The notes under the pieces were generated by a model. It saw only the letters and a program-made list of their open reading frames with translations, did no database searches and was not told the origin of the DNA. DNA of 64,000 nt, taken from Flavobacterium sp. N502536. GTDB taxonomy: Bacteria; Bacteroidota; Bacteroidia; Flavobacteriales; Flavobacteriaceae. Positions 50,552 through 60,111 of this stretch are shown piece by piece (positions within the stretch are counted from its first letter, which is position 1; the number at the start of each line of letters is the position of its first letter). Where the stretch lies: NCBI RefSeq assembly GCF_025947345.1, contig NZ_CP110011.1:4154001-4218000 (forward strand). Direction: 5' to 3'. The position numbers and the translations under genes were made by a program.

Positions 50552-52642
50552 ATGACCCTTTCAAAAAAGTTTTCCCCATTCTACAACCTTGGTCTGTTTT
50601 ATTTTATTGTTAGCTTTCTGTTAAGAATTATCTTGTTTTTTCATCCCATAACACAAAGTTCATTTACCATTTTGCAGAGTTTAAAAATCTTCGTCTTAGG
50701 ACTTGTATCTGATTTTTTTGTCTTTATTCCCGCCTGTATTTTTTTATGGCTGTATTTGATTTTTATATCCAATTCTAAATACAATAAACCTTCCGGTTAT
50801 ATCATTTTAGGCATTTTTGCTTTACTTTTTATTTATGTGGCTTCCGGAAAAAGTATTTTTGACGAATACGGTGGCGCATTGCCGCTAATTGCCCTGATTT
50901 TTATCGGAATCAAGATGGCCCTTTTTGCAGTTTTACTATTTCTTCCCAAACTAAGAGCTAAAATTAGATACTGGTTGTTTGCATTTGTGATTTTCTTATA
51001 TGTTTTACTAATTCTGCAAAACGGATTAAGCGAGTATTTCTTTTGGAACGAGTTTGGTGTAAAGTACAATTTCATTGCGGTAAATTATTTAATTTATACC
51101 AATGAGGTTATAGGTAACATTATGGAGTCCTACCCTGTTATTCCGATATTTTCTGCATTGTTTTTGGTGACCGGAACCGTTACTTACTTTCTTCTGAAGA
51201 GATCCAGAAACTATATCGATGCTATTCCAACATTAAGTGAAAAAGTAAAAATTACGGCTATTTACCTTGGTTTATTGGCTGTTTCTTTAATTGCGATTCC
51301 AACGTTGGCAAAAACAGAAAATTCAAAGAACGTGTTTGTTAATGAATTGCAGGCAAACGGATTATATAAATTTTACCTCGCGTTTGAGAACAGCAAACTG
51401 GATTATTTTAAATTCTACAAAACACTTCCGAATGAAGAGGCTTTTGCACTTTTGAAACAACAGTTTCCAACTATTAAAGGGCAAACAACACAAAGAACTA
51501 TAACCGGTGATTCCACAGAAATTCATAAGAATGTGGTACTGATTACCATTGAAAGTTATAGTGCTGATTTCATGAAGATGTATGGAAATGAGCAGAACAT
51601 TACTCCTTTTCTGGACAGCTTGGCTCAAAAGAGTCTTCTTTTTACCAATTTGTACGCTACAGGAAACAGAACGGTTCGCGGATTGGAAGCCGTAACCCTG
51701 TGCTTGCCTCCTACTGCCGGGGAAAGTGTGGTCAAAAGAGAAGACAACAAAAATAAATTTTCGACCGGAGCTATTTTTAAGAAAAAGGGCTACAATGTGA
51801 AGTATTTGTATGGGGGAGATGCTTTCTTTGATAATATGCAGGATTTCTATTCCGGAAATGGTTATGAGATTGTAGACAAATCGAGTTTTTCTCCGGAAGA
51901 GATTGCCTTTTCAAACGTTTGGGGTGTTTGTGATGAAGACATGTACAACAAAGCCATAAAGGTGATGAATGCGGAAGAAAAGCAAAACAAACCATTCTTT
52001 AATCACATCATGACGGTAAGTAACCACAGGCCTTTTACGTATCCGAATAATAAAATTGATATTCCGGGTGATGCTAAATCCCGTGAGGGCGGTGTAAAAT
52101 ATACCGATTATGCCATGAAGAAGTTTTTTGAAATGGCCAGCAAACAATCCTGGTTTAAAAATACGATTTTTGTGATTGTTGCCGATCACTGCGCGTCAAG
52201 TGCCGGAAAAACACAGCTTCCGTTAGACAAGTACAGGATTCCGGGATTTATTTATGATCCGAGTGCAAAACCTCAAAAATACAATCAGTTGATGTCGCAG
52301 ATCGATGTGATGCCTACTCTTTTTGGATTATTAAACTTTAGTTATGAAAGTAAGTTTTTTGGTCAGGATGTTTTAACACCGGATTACAAACCAAGAGCTT
52401 TTATAGCAACTTATCAGGATATGGGACTGATTAAAGACAATGTTTTAACGATACTGTCGCCTAAGCAACAAGTAAAACAATTTGATCTGCAAATCAATAC
52501 AAAACCAGGCATTGCTCCGGAATTTCAGATTGATTACAATGAAATACCTATGAAAACAGAAAGAACTGACCTGGTAAAGGAGACTATTTCTTTTTATCAG
52601 ACGGCTTCAGATATGTTGAAAAATAAGAAGTATCAGCGTTAG
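50552..52642 (+). CDS. LtaS-like sulfatase-fold membrane transferase
   Basis: 696 residues. Five hydrophobic segments occupy the first 240 or so residues; the rest is an extracytoplasmic sulfatase-fold domain, with VVLITIESYSADFMK (Glu about 332), the catalytic Thr in ATGNRTVRGLEA (about 375), FNHIMTVSNHRPF and VADHCASS (metal ligands). The family includes lipoteichoic acid synthases and phosphoethanolamine or phosphoglycerol transferases; in a Gram-negative-type cell it probably modifies a lipid or glycan of the envelope. It is divergent from the two-component genes. Confidence 0.88.
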   Translation: MTLSKKFSPFYNLGLFYFIVSFLLRIILFFHPITQSSFTILQSLKIFVLGLVSDFFVFIPACIFLWLYLIFISNSKYNKPSGYIILGIFALLFIYVASGKSIFDEYGGALPLIALIFIGIKMALFAVLLFLPKLRAKIRYWLFAFVIFLYVLLILQNGLSEYFFWNEFGVKYNFIAVNYLIYTNEVIGNIMESYPVIPIFSALFLVTGTVTYFLLKRSRNYIDAIPTLSEKVKITAIYLGLLAVSLIAIPTLAKTENSKNVFVNELQANGLYKFYLAFENSKLDYFKFYKTLPNEEAFALLKQQFPTIKGQTTQRTITGDSTEIHKNVVLITIESYSADFMKMYGNEQNITPFLDSLAQKSLLFTNLYATGNRTVRGLEAVTLCLPPTAGESVVKREDNKNKFSTGAIFKKKGYNVKYLYGGDAFFDNMQDFYSGNGYEIVDKSSFSPEEIAFSNVWGVCDEDMYNKAIKVMNAEEKQNKPFFNHIMTVSNHRPFTYPNNKIDIPGDAKSREGGVKYTDYAMKKFFEMASKQSWFKNTIFVIVADHCASSAGKTQLPLDKYRIPGFIYDPSAKPQKYNQLMSQIDVMPTLFGLLNFSYESKFFGQDVLTPDYKPRAFIATYQDMGLIKDNVLTILSPKQQVKQFDLQINTKPGIAPEFQIDYNEIPMKTERTDLVKETISFYQTASDMLKNKKYQR

Positions 52643-52710
52643 TCTTCAGTCTCGGTCTCAGTTTTCAGTTACAAAGTAAGACCTAAAAATAAAACTCTAA
52701 ATAGGAAACT

Positions 52711-52750
52711 AAAAAAGCCTCAAATTCTATGGAATCTGAGGCTTTTTTAG
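52711..52750. terminator. Bidirectional terminator after the LtaS-like gene
   Basis: AAAAAAGCCTCA and TGAGGCTTTTTT form the stem (with an imperfect AATTC/GAATC inner part), with the A- and T-runs of a bidirectional terminator between convergent genes. Confidence 0.85.
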
Positions 52751-52771
52751 TTTTGAAAAGGACTGAATTAT

Positions 52772-53770
52772 TTAGTCATTTTGATTTTTCATTCCAAATA
52801 AGTCACCTTGTTGAAACAATTTTAAATCGTCTCTTAAAGGCTGGTAGTTTCTTTGTGTAACTGCCGGTGCATCTAACTCGCTTAAATCAGGTTTTCCTGC
52901 ATTTACCCATGCCGTGTACCAAAAACTTGCTGTTGCTGTAATGGCTTTTCTCATTTGACTTTCAACCATTCCGTTTAACTCTTTGTGCAGTTTCTTAGCG
53001 TAATCATCAGAGAAAACAGAAGTGTTGTATTTGCTTTTTAGTACTTTTCCTTCTGCATCCATTTTAAATACCTGATTCTCCGGTGTTGCAGTTCTAAGTT
53101 TTTTATCTACATCCAATAACGGCTGAACTAAACTATGTGTATCGTTAATCATGTCCCAGGTTGCTTTATGAACATCTTCATAATATTGTGCCTGCGGAAC
53201 ATTTAACTTGTAGTTTTTAGCAAATAACTCCGGAAGTCTGCTTTCCCAAAGAGAGTGAATCCCTTTTTGATCCGTCAACTGTCCGTCATGATTGGAAGAG
53301 GTATGCAACGGCATGTGTGCGTCACCGATATAATGACCTAAATCAGCTGCAAGAAACAAGATTTCTGCTCTGTTTTTGTCTTTAAAAGCTTTGGTTAATT
53401 TTACCATCATATCTTCGATATACCAAGGCAAGATTCCGTTTTCGTTTAAAAATTTAGCATCGTATTTTTTCTTTGCTGCCTCTAAAGTTTGTGGAATGCT
53501 GTCTACTCTGCCAAAACTCTCCATGTCAAAATAATGTCTTGGATTTTCGTCTTTGTAATTCAGGGCATATTTTCGGATATCTGGTACAGAAGCTTCTTGA
53601 GTAATAAAATCAATGTGGTTGTAAAAGAAAATTAAAAGCGGCTGTGGCAAAGCCATAACTGCAGCTTTATTAATACGTTCGTGACCAACAATCCCCCAGG
53701 ATAGTGTCAAAAAACCAATTGCTATTGCAAACAATGCAATTAGTCTTGGTTTCATTCTTAAGTTTTTCAT
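52772..53770 (-). CDS. S1/P1-type nuclease (zinc-dependent phospholipase C fold)
   Basis: 332 residues. After a signal peptide (the start at 53770 or the ATG at 53755 both allow it), the mature protein begins at Trp in WGIVGHERINKAA, as in P1 nuclease, whose N-terminal Trp is a zinc ligand. Further ligands are in PDIRKY, RHYFDME, LGHYIGDAHMPLHTSSNHDG and GIHSLWES. It should cleave RNA/DNA or nucleotides (3'-nucleotidase) outside the cytoplasm, scavenging phosphate or nucleosides. Confidence 0.88.
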   Translation of the reverse strand: MKNLRMKPRLIALFAIAIGFLTLSWGIVGHERINKAAVMALPQPLLIFFYNHIDFITQEASVPDIRKYALNYKDENPRHYFDMESFGRVDSIPQTLEAAKKKYDAKFLNENGILPWYIEDMMVKLTKAFKDKNRAEILFLAADLGHYIGDAHMPLHTSSNHDGQLTDQKGIHSLWESRLPELFAKNYKLNVPQAQYYEDVHKATWDMINDTHSLVQPLLDVDKKLRTATPENQVFKMDAEGKVLKSKYNTSVFSDDYAKKLHKELNGMVESQMRKAITATASFWYTAWVNAGKPDLSELDAPAVTQRNYQPLRDDLKLFQQGDLFGMKNQND

Positions 53771-53940
53771 TTTTATTTTTGTTAGAGGTGCAAATTTATT
53801 TTATTTATGTACATTTCAAAGGGAATAGCAGTAAAGATTATGAAATTAAGTTTGTTTTATTTTTTTGATGCTGAAATCATAGAAGTTACAATTAAAAGTT
53901 TCTTTGTAAATTCGTTCCGTTTTACCCTAATTTCTAAAAT

Positions 53941-54894
53941 ATGCGCCTGATCCGACTTAGCCTTCTTTTCTTTTTCTTTGTTTCCGTTTGTTCCGCTCAG
54001 GAAGATATAGTAGAATTAAAGAATGTTTCCGATACTATTCTTAACTCCAAAAGAACGTTGCAGGTATCTGATCCGTTGGAGGCCGTTAAAACCATGCAAA
54101 AGCTGTTTCCGGGAAAAGTATACAATCTTTCGGATCACAATACTTTTATAAGCTGGAAATGCAAAACCTGCAAACCAGCTCCCTACAATGATGTTAATGG
54201 TCTCGAAGGCGATCAATTGTTTCCCTACGAGGATGGTGTTGCGACACGTGTTCTGGGGAACCTTGATTATACCGATTCTAAAGGAAATCAGTTTAAATTA
54301 TTGCTTTTCAATCACTCTTTTTATGACGCGGACGGATTGCAGACCGGAAGATTTTCGGGAGGACTCGCCGGAGTCGCCAAGTTTGCAAAAAATGGTACAG
54401 TCTGGCAAATGAGATCGTTTCAGCCTGCCATTGAAGCCTTTGGTTCTTTTGCTCAGGCGCCCTCGCCTAAATTAGTACAAATTGGAGAAGATCAGTATGC
54501 CTTTACCTTCACCCATGTCAATGGTGGTGCCGGAGGTCCGTTTGAAGGAATTCTTTATCTGGTTGCCGGATTTGATGGTAAATACCAGCCTATCCTGGAG
54601 GTTTACAACTACAAACTTACCAATGTTGCCAGTGTGGAATGGTCGGGTTCCTATGCGGTCGTAAACGATACAACGAAGAAACACTTTAGAGATATTATTG
54701 TCAAAACAACTGGTTCTTTTAATAAAGCTGAAAAAGCCAATGATGAATTTGAAGTGAATTTACCCGAAGAAATAGCGGCTATGGCCAAAACAAAAAAACA
54801 GTTTGATTTTGTAATTGAGAGACGTTTTTCATTTAAAGGCAACCGCTATAAGATGATTGATAAGCCAACTGTTAAATTTTCTAAGGTAAAATAG
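53941..54894 (+). CDS. Secreted protein of unknown function
   Basis: 317 residues: signal peptide MRLIRLSLLFFFFVSVCSA, then a mature region with one CxxC-like cluster (WKCKTCKPAPY near residue 75) and a long beta-rich body. I do not recognise a family. Its end is only 9 bases from that of the convergent YeiH gene, leaving no room for a separate terminator. Confidence 0.6.
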   Translation: MRLIRLSLLFFFFVSVCSAQEDIVELKNVSDTILNSKRTLQVSDPLEAVKTMQKLFPGKVYNLSDHNTFISWKCKTCKPAPYNDVNGLEGDQLFPYEDGVATRVLGNLDYTDSKGNQFKLLLFNHSFYDADGLQTGRFSGGLAGVAKFAKNGTVWQMRSFQPAIEAFGSFAQAPSPKLVQIGEDQYAFTFTHVNGGAGGPFEGILYLVAGFDGKYQPILEVYNYKLTNVASVEWSGSYAVVNDTTKKHFRDIIVKTTGSFNKAEKANDEFEVNLPEEIAAMAKTKKQFDFVIERRFSFKGNRYKMIDKPTVKFSKVK

Positions 54895-54903
54895 CCATTT
54901 TCT

Positions 54904-55869
54904 TTAACCTAAGTACAAAATTGAGGCAAGACCCAGGACAGCGATAAATATCCAAAGTAGAATTCCCTGTAACAGAGGCATCACTCCTACTGATTTTAAA
55001 GTGTTCACATTCAAAGTAGCACCGATCAGGAATAAAGTTATCGTTAAACCCACTTTAGCGATAGCCACAATATGTGGTGCAACGATAGCCGTTTGTGGCA
55101 CATAGGTATTGAAAAGCATTGCCAGAATAAATAAACCGATAAAGTACGGAATCTTAATTTTAGAATTTTTGTTCTTGAAAAGCACCGCTGTTAAAAGTGA
55201 TATTGGAATGATCCATAGTGCTCTGGCAAGTTTTACGGTAGTAGCAATCTGTAAAGCTTCAGCACCGTATTTATTGGCCGCTCCTACTACAGAACTAGTG
55301 TCGTGAATGGCAATAGCGCACCACAATCCAAAATCTTTTTGTGACAAATCAAGTTGGTGACCAATATAAGGGAACACAAACAAGGCTATCGAATTGAGTA
55401 TAAAGATAACGCCCAAAGCAATTGAAGTCTGGTTTTCGTTTGATTTAATTACCGGTGAAATGGCTGCAATGGCACTTCCCCCGCAAATTGCAGTTCCACA
55501 AGAGATTAGGTGTGATGTTTTCTTTTCGGTTTTGAACCATTTCCCTAAAAAAGTCCCAAGAATTAAGGTGCTGAAAATAGAAAAGATAGTAAGTACAAAA
55601 CCTTCTTTTCCGGCAGATAACGCTGCCGTGGCATTCATTCCAAAACCTAAACCTACAACCGAGAATTGAAGTAAAAAAGTTATGGCTAGAGCATTGAATT
55701 TTACAAAAGGATTTCCAAAAACATTAACAAGCACTACCCCCAGTAATAAAGCTATTGGAGGTGAAATGATCGATAATACACACAATACAATTATAAAAGC
55801 AAATAGTGCCTGTTGCAGGTGTTGATTGATTTCAAATAAATGAGCCGAGGTATGTTGTGTTGTTTTCAA
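54904..55869 (-). CDS. YeiH-family (UPF0324) putative sulfate exporter
   Basis: 321 residues with about ten transmembrane segments. The CGTAICGGSAIAAISPVIKS segment near residue 130 and the AIHDTSSVVGAANKYG segment near 190 mark the YeiH/UPF0324 family, annotated as sulfate or sulfur-compound exporters on modest evidence. The LysR gene lies 74 bases upstream on the same strand, a common pairing for this transporter. Confidence 0.88.
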   Translation of the reverse strand: MKTTQHTSAHLFEINQHLQQALFAFIIVLCVLSIISPPIALLLGVVLVNVFGNPFVKFNALAITFLLQFSVVGLGFGMNATAALSAGKEGFVLTIFSIFSTLILGTFLGKWFKTEKKTSHLISCGTAICGGSAIAAISPVIKSNENQTSIALGVIFILNSIALFVFPYIGHQLDLSQKDFGLWCAIAIHDTSSVVGAANKYGAEALQIATTVKLARALWIIPISLLTAVLFKNKNSKIKIPYFIGLFILAMLFNTYVPQTAIVAPHIVAIAKVGLTITLFLIGATLNVNTLKSVGVMPLLQGILLWIFIAVLGLASILYLG

Positions 55870-55943
55870 AATAAGTAATTTGATATTTCTTGTACAAAGG
55901 TCAGTCGTTTATATCATAATTACCAATCGTAAAACACGATAGG

Positions 55944-56840
55944 CTATAACTCTAAGTTATAGTAAGAGGAGATGTTTTGAATAAAAAGCTCTGATAGTGC
56001 GTTTGGTTTTCCAAGTAAAGTAATGATGTAGAAGTAACGTTCTACTGTTAAACCAGCTACATCCAGAACCATTAATTCGTTATTTTTAAGCTCTTTATCT
56101 ACGGCGTGTATGGACATAAAAGCCAGACAGTCTGAATTTAATAAGTAGGATTTAATGCTTTCGGTGCTACCCAATTGCATTTCGATTTGTAAATCACTTA
56201 TTTTTACATCGAGCTGCTTTAAAGCATATTCTATAACTTCAAGTGTTCCTGATCCTCGTTCCCTGGTGATGAATTTCATCGATTTCAGATCTTCCAATGA
56301 AATTTCATTTTGTCTGATCAAAGGATTCTTGGTGTTGCACACTAAAACGAGTTCGTCTTTTAAAAACGGAGTATATTTAATAGACTGGTTTTTAGATTGT
56401 CCCTCAACAATTCCAATTTCTATTTCTTTATTGATCAGCGCATTCTCAATTTGCTCTGTATTTCCATTCAGCAAATTGACTTTGATGTCTTTCTGTTTTT
56501 GATGAAAACGCGCCAAAACAGGAGAAATAATGTACTGAGAAATCGTTGTACTCGCTCCTAGCCTCAGTAAACCCTGGCGCTCGCTGATAAAAGAGCTCAT
56601 TTCAAAGTCTATTTCGCGATAGATTTCAAAAATGCTTTTGGTGTGTTTCAGCAGGATTTCGCCGGCCGGAGTTAAAGCAATTTTGGAGCCGTTACGTTCA
56701 AAAAGTTTGGTTTTATAGGTTTCTTCGAGTTCCTGAATGTGTTTGGAAACTGCTGGCTGGGAAATATACAATTCTGTTGCCGCTTTAGTAAAGTTAAGGC
56801 GGATCGCTACAGTGTAGAATACTTTTAGCCTGAAATCCAT
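55944..56840 (-). CDS. LysR-family transcriptional regulator
   Basis: 298 residues. The N-terminal winged helix-turn-helix reads FTKAATELYISQPAVSKHIQELEETYKTKLFER; the rest is the LysR substrate-binding domain. Similar to the YeiE/CysB-like regulators found with YeiH transporters. It lies upstream of yeiH on the same strand and probably controls it. Confidence 0.88.
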   Translation of the reverse strand: MDFRLKVFYTVAIRLNFTKAATELYISQPAVSKHIQELEETYKTKLFERNGSKIALTPAGEILLKHTKSIFEIYREIDFEMSSFISERQGLLRLGASTTISQYIISPVLARFHQKQKDIKVNLLNGNTEQIENALINKEIEIGIVEGQSKNQSIKYTPFLKDELVLVCNTKNPLIRQNEISLEDLKSMKFITRERGSGTLEVIEYALKQLDVKISDLQIEMQLGSTESIKSYLLNSDCLAFMSIHAVDKELKNNELMVLDVAGLTVERYFYIITLLGKPNALSELFIQNISSYYNLEL

Positions 56841-56926
56841 TGTATTAGTTAGTTTTGTTTCATGTTTAAAGTTTCAAGTTACGTAAAAAAAATGTTTTTT
56901 TCTGCGTTGCGAAACTTTTCGACTAT

Positions 56927-58954
56927 TTAAAGTAATCCATTGTATTTACGGATGAACCATTCTGCGGTTAATACTAAAGCAATTAAAATCAATAGCCAAA
57001 CCCAATCAATCAAAGGCGTTTTGGTGGAAACATTCTTTTCAATTGATTTGTATTCTTTATTCTCTAAAAGCTGTTGAATTAAGTCGTCTGCCTGGTTTTC
57101 AAAGAAGGCTTTTCCATTGGTTTGAAGTGCCAATTGTTTTAATTTCTGAACATCCGGATTTACAAATTGTTTTTCGATATCAAAATCTAAAATTTCAAAA
57201 TGTCCTGAATAAGCCGTGTTTGTATTGAGTTCTTTTACGGTAAAGTTATACTTCCCAGTTGATAATCCGTCCAGATTGACCGAGAAGGAATTGTTTCCTT
57301 TTAGTAAATCATAGTTTTTTGCTTGTTTCGTTTCGGCATTTGTTACGGTAATCGTTAGTCTTGCCTTTTCGTCAAACTCATAGTTTTTATTAAAGTACTG
57401 AGCGTTGATGACAATGGCTTCGCCAGAATTGTAAAAGCTTTCGTGCGTAACAACCAACGATTTTTTGGTGGTTGTGGAAGCCAGGTACTGAATGATTTTA
57501 TCGATAAAGACATCGTATTTTTCAAACGATTGGTTGTCGATATGGCTTTGTAATCGCCACTTCCAGCTGTTTTCTCCTAAAAGAAAAGCGGTTCTTTTTC
57601 CATGATCTTCAGTAAAAGCCAGTAAGGGGGCATTTGTAGAAACGTTTCTAATTTTTGAAGAAAGCAAAACAGATACATTTCCGCTGGTTGTAATTGTTCC
57701 GAATAAATTTTGCAGCGGTGGATAGTTTTCAAAACCAATATTGTCTACCGCAAATAGATTAAATTGTGATTGAAATTCGCAGAGATAATCTTCTCTTTGT
57801 CCGCTCATTTTAAACAGCAGATTTTTTTGCTGTTGGTTCAGATAGTTGAAATCGGTGTTGTTACCGGTTATGATAAAGGTATTTGTTGCTGCCAGTTTGT
57901 TGTTGTCGAATATTGCTTTAAAGGCAGTTGTCGGCTGGTACAAAACTAAAACAGATACTTCCTGTAACTGATTGACATCATTCGGTTTAACTAGAATCAC
58001 TTTACGTTGTGCATTCACTTCAATAGCGCGTTTCAGAGCTGCAATATCAGGATGATTTATAGCCGAAACGATTGCAATGGTCGATTTTTGATCGATGATT
58101 TCAACGGCAAAATTTTTGATGTTATTGTAGCTGTTCTTCTCTTTGGTATTGGAAGTAACCGCTGCTTTAAAAACCTGAAGTCCTACTTTATCGGCCGGTA
58201 AAAGCAAGTTTAAGGTTGCTGTTTTCTTAGCAGGAGAGAAAGAAACTTTCTCTTTTGCAATAACTTTACCGCCCTGCGAAATGGTGAAATCGGCATTTGT
58301 GGTTTTATCCCCTGCGTACTGAAGAAATACTTCGACCGGGAATTTGTTTTTGTGAAATGCGTATTTGTTTACGTTGAGCTGATTGATTTTCAGGTCTAAA
58401 AAAGTAGTTGTATCTCCCACAACCAAAGGATAAACTTTATTGACAGGATCAAAACGATATACATAATCGTTTCCTGTAGTCTGATTTCCATCTGTAATAA
58501 TTACGGTTGGAAAGATCAGGTTTTTGTTGATGCTTTTTAAATTTTTAGCAACTTCATCAAGATTGGTTTGTTTTCCTTTAAAGTCAAATTTCTCTGAAGG
58601 CTTAAAATCGGCATCAAACTGATAGGACTGAATTTCAAACTTTTCGCGTAACGCAGGATTTGAAATTAATTTCTGATGCAGTTCGACCGCTTTTTGATCT
58701 GATTTCAAAGCGGTAATTGAACTTGAATTGTCAACAGCAATTGCAAGCGGTGTTTTGGTAATCTCAAGCGAGTTTTTGGTCATGATTGGGTTTATCAATA
58801 AAACCAGCAGTCCAAAAATGGCTAAAAAACGTAAAAAAGCCAAAAACCAAATCACATTGGATTTGCTTTTGGCTTTAAAAAAATATTGAAAATACGACAA
58901 ACCAACTGCGATTACTAAAGAAAGTAATATTAATAGAATCGTGCTTGTAGTCAT
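56927..58954 (-). CDS. Large vWA-like membrane protein
   Basis: 675 residues. Two N-terminal transmembrane segments (about 5-23, 35-57) are followed by a vWA-like domain with the MIDAS start LAIAVDNSSSI (DxSxS, about residue 73) and FPTVIITDGNQTTGND (about 150). The middle is beta-rich, with CARDB/Ig-like character. A single C-terminal transmembrane segment (about 650-668) and a short basic tail (RKYNGLL) end the protein. Such proteins are widespread in Bacteroidota; function unknown. It lies 86 bases after the fabG stop on the same strand and ahead of the LysR gene. Confidence 0.75.
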   Translation of the reverse strand: MTTSTILLILLSLVIAVGLSYFQYFFKAKSKSNVIWFLAFLRFLAIFGLLVLLINPIMTKNSLEITKTPLAIAVDNSSSITALKSDQKAVELHQKLISNPALREKFEIQSYQFDADFKPSEKFDFKGKQTNLDEVAKNLKSINKNLIFPTVIITDGNQTTGNDYVYRFDPVNKVYPLVVGDTTTFLDLKINQLNVNKYAFHKNKFPVEVFLQYAGDKTTNADFTISQGGKVIAKEKVSFSPAKKTATLNLLLPADKVGLQVFKAAVTSNTKEKNSYNNIKNFAVEIIDQKSTIAIVSAINHPDIAALKRAIEVNAQRKVILVKPNDVNQLQEVSVLVLYQPTTAFKAIFDNNKLAATNTFIITGNNTDFNYLNQQQKNLLFKMSGQREDYLCEFQSQFNLFAVDNIGFENYPPLQNLFGTITTSGNVSVLLSSKIRNVSTNAPLLAFTEDHGKRTAFLLGENSWKWRLQSHIDNQSFEKYDVFIDKIIQYLASTTTKKSLVVTHESFYNSGEAIVINAQYFNKNYEFDEKARLTITVTNAETKQAKNYDLLKGNNSFSVNLDGLSTGKYNFTVKELNTNTAYSGHFEILDFDIEKQFVNPDVQKLKQLALQTNGKAFFENQADDLIQQLLENKEYKSIEKNVSTKTPLIDWVWLLILIALVLTAEWFIRKYNGLL

Positions 58955-59040
58955 ATTTAGTTTGGTTTATGGTTTGTAGTTTTTTGTTTATAGTTTATGG
59001 CTGCAGAACAATAAACAACAAACCATCAACAATCAACTTA

Positions 59041-59787
59041 TTAGGTAAGCATTCCTCCGCAAACATTAAGTACTTGTCCTGTAACGTAAGAACTTAGGTC
59101 TGAAGCTAAGAAAAGACAAGCATTAGCAACATCTTCTGCACTTCCACCTCTTTTTAATGGAATACCTTCTCTCCATCCTTTTACTACATCTTCATTTAAT
59201 TTTGCAGTCATCTCCGTTTCAATAAAACCAGGAGCAATTGCATTACAACGAATATTACGTGATCCTAACTCTAATGCTACAGATTTAGTAAAACCAATTG
59301 CACCTGCTTTTGAAGCTGCATAATTCGTTTGTCCTGCATTTCCTGAAACTCCTACTACTGAACTAATATTGATAATAGAACCTGAACGTTGTTTCAAAAA
59401 GGTTTTTTGAATTGCTTTTGTCATATTAAATACAGATTTCAGGTTTACATCGATAACCTGATCAAAATCTGCTTCAGACATACGCATTAACAGGTTGTCT
59501 TTTGTAATTCCGGCATTGTTAATTAAGATATCTACTGTTCCGAAATCAGCCAAAACAGCATCCACAAAAGTTTGCGCTTCATTAAAATCGGCCGCATTAG
59601 ACTGGTATCCTTTTGCTTTAATTCCTAAACCGTTCAATTCAGCCTCTAAAGCTTCTGCAGAAGCTACAGATGAACTGTATGTAAAAGCAACATTTGCGCC
59701 ATGTTTAGCAAAAACTTCAGCAATTCCTCTTCCAATTCCACGACTAGCGCCCGTAATAATGGCAACTTTTCCTTCTAGTAATTTCAT
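59041..59787 (-). CDS. fabG: 3-oxoacyl-[acyl-carrier-protein] reductase (SDR)
   Basis: 248 residues from the ATG at 59787 (the frame opens two codons earlier at a TTG). TGASRGIGRGIAEVF is the NADPH-binding Rossmann motif, NNAGITKD the NNAG motif, and Ser-Tyr-Lys lie in INISSVVGVSG and TNYAASKAG. The C-terminal VTGQVLNVCGGM is typical of FabG. It reduces 3-oxoacyl-ACP in fatty acid elongation. Other SDR substrates cannot be excluded, but similarity to FabG is strong. Confidence 0.9.
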   Translation of the reverse strand: MKLLEGKVAIITGASRGIGRGIAEVFAKHGANVAFTYSSSVASAEALEAELNGLGIKAKGYQSNAADFNEAQTFVDAVLADFGTVDILINNAGITKDNLLMRMSEADFDQVIDVNLKSVFNMTKAIQKTFLKQRSGSIINISSVVGVSGNAGQTNYAASKAGAIGFTKSVALELGSRNIRCNAIAPGFIETEMTAKLNEDVVKGWREGIPLKRGGSAEDVANACLFLASDLSSYVTGQVLNVCGGMLT

Positions 59788-59886
59788 AATCAAAAATAAT
59801 GTTAATATTTATTTGTAGCTAAGCTGTTCTTTAGGTCTCTTTTTTTGTGAAAAATGACGTAAAAAACAGGGCTATGAATGACTTGT

Positions 59887-59894
59887 CAAATATA
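59887..59894 (-). promoter_or_regulatory. Candidate -7 box of fabG
   Basis: The minus strand reads TATATTTG, an exact TAnnTTTG match, about 100 bases upstream of the fabG ATG. No -33 TTTG was seen. Confidence 0.45.
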
Positions 59895-59965
59895 TGATAA
59901 TTCCCTTTTTAAAAAAATTACTCTTGGTATAATTTATGATTTAAGCGGATTGTTTAGAAATAATC

Positions 59966-60000
59966 ATAAAAAAACCGTTTCAAAATTATGAAACGGTTTT
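59966..60000 (-). terminator. Terminator of the double-glycine peptide gene
   Basis: AAAACCGTTTCA (59971-59982) and TGAAACGGTTTT (59989-60000) pair perfectly over 12 bases; on the minus strand a run of Ts follows. It lies about 110 bases downstream of the peptide stop at 60112 and about 180 bases upstream of fabG. Confidence 0.8.
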
Positions 60001-60111
60001 CCGTATTTATAGCTATTTAAAGTAAGATTTAAAGAGCATTACAACATCATTTTATTAAGAAATAGACCTACTCACAAACCACGCCGTCTATTGTTGCTCT
60101 GCAGATTGGTT

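Noticed and set aside
48148..52642. Possible metal-resistance two-component locus.
   Set aside because: No efflux pump or metal-binding protein is adjacent and the sensor region has no obvious metal motif.
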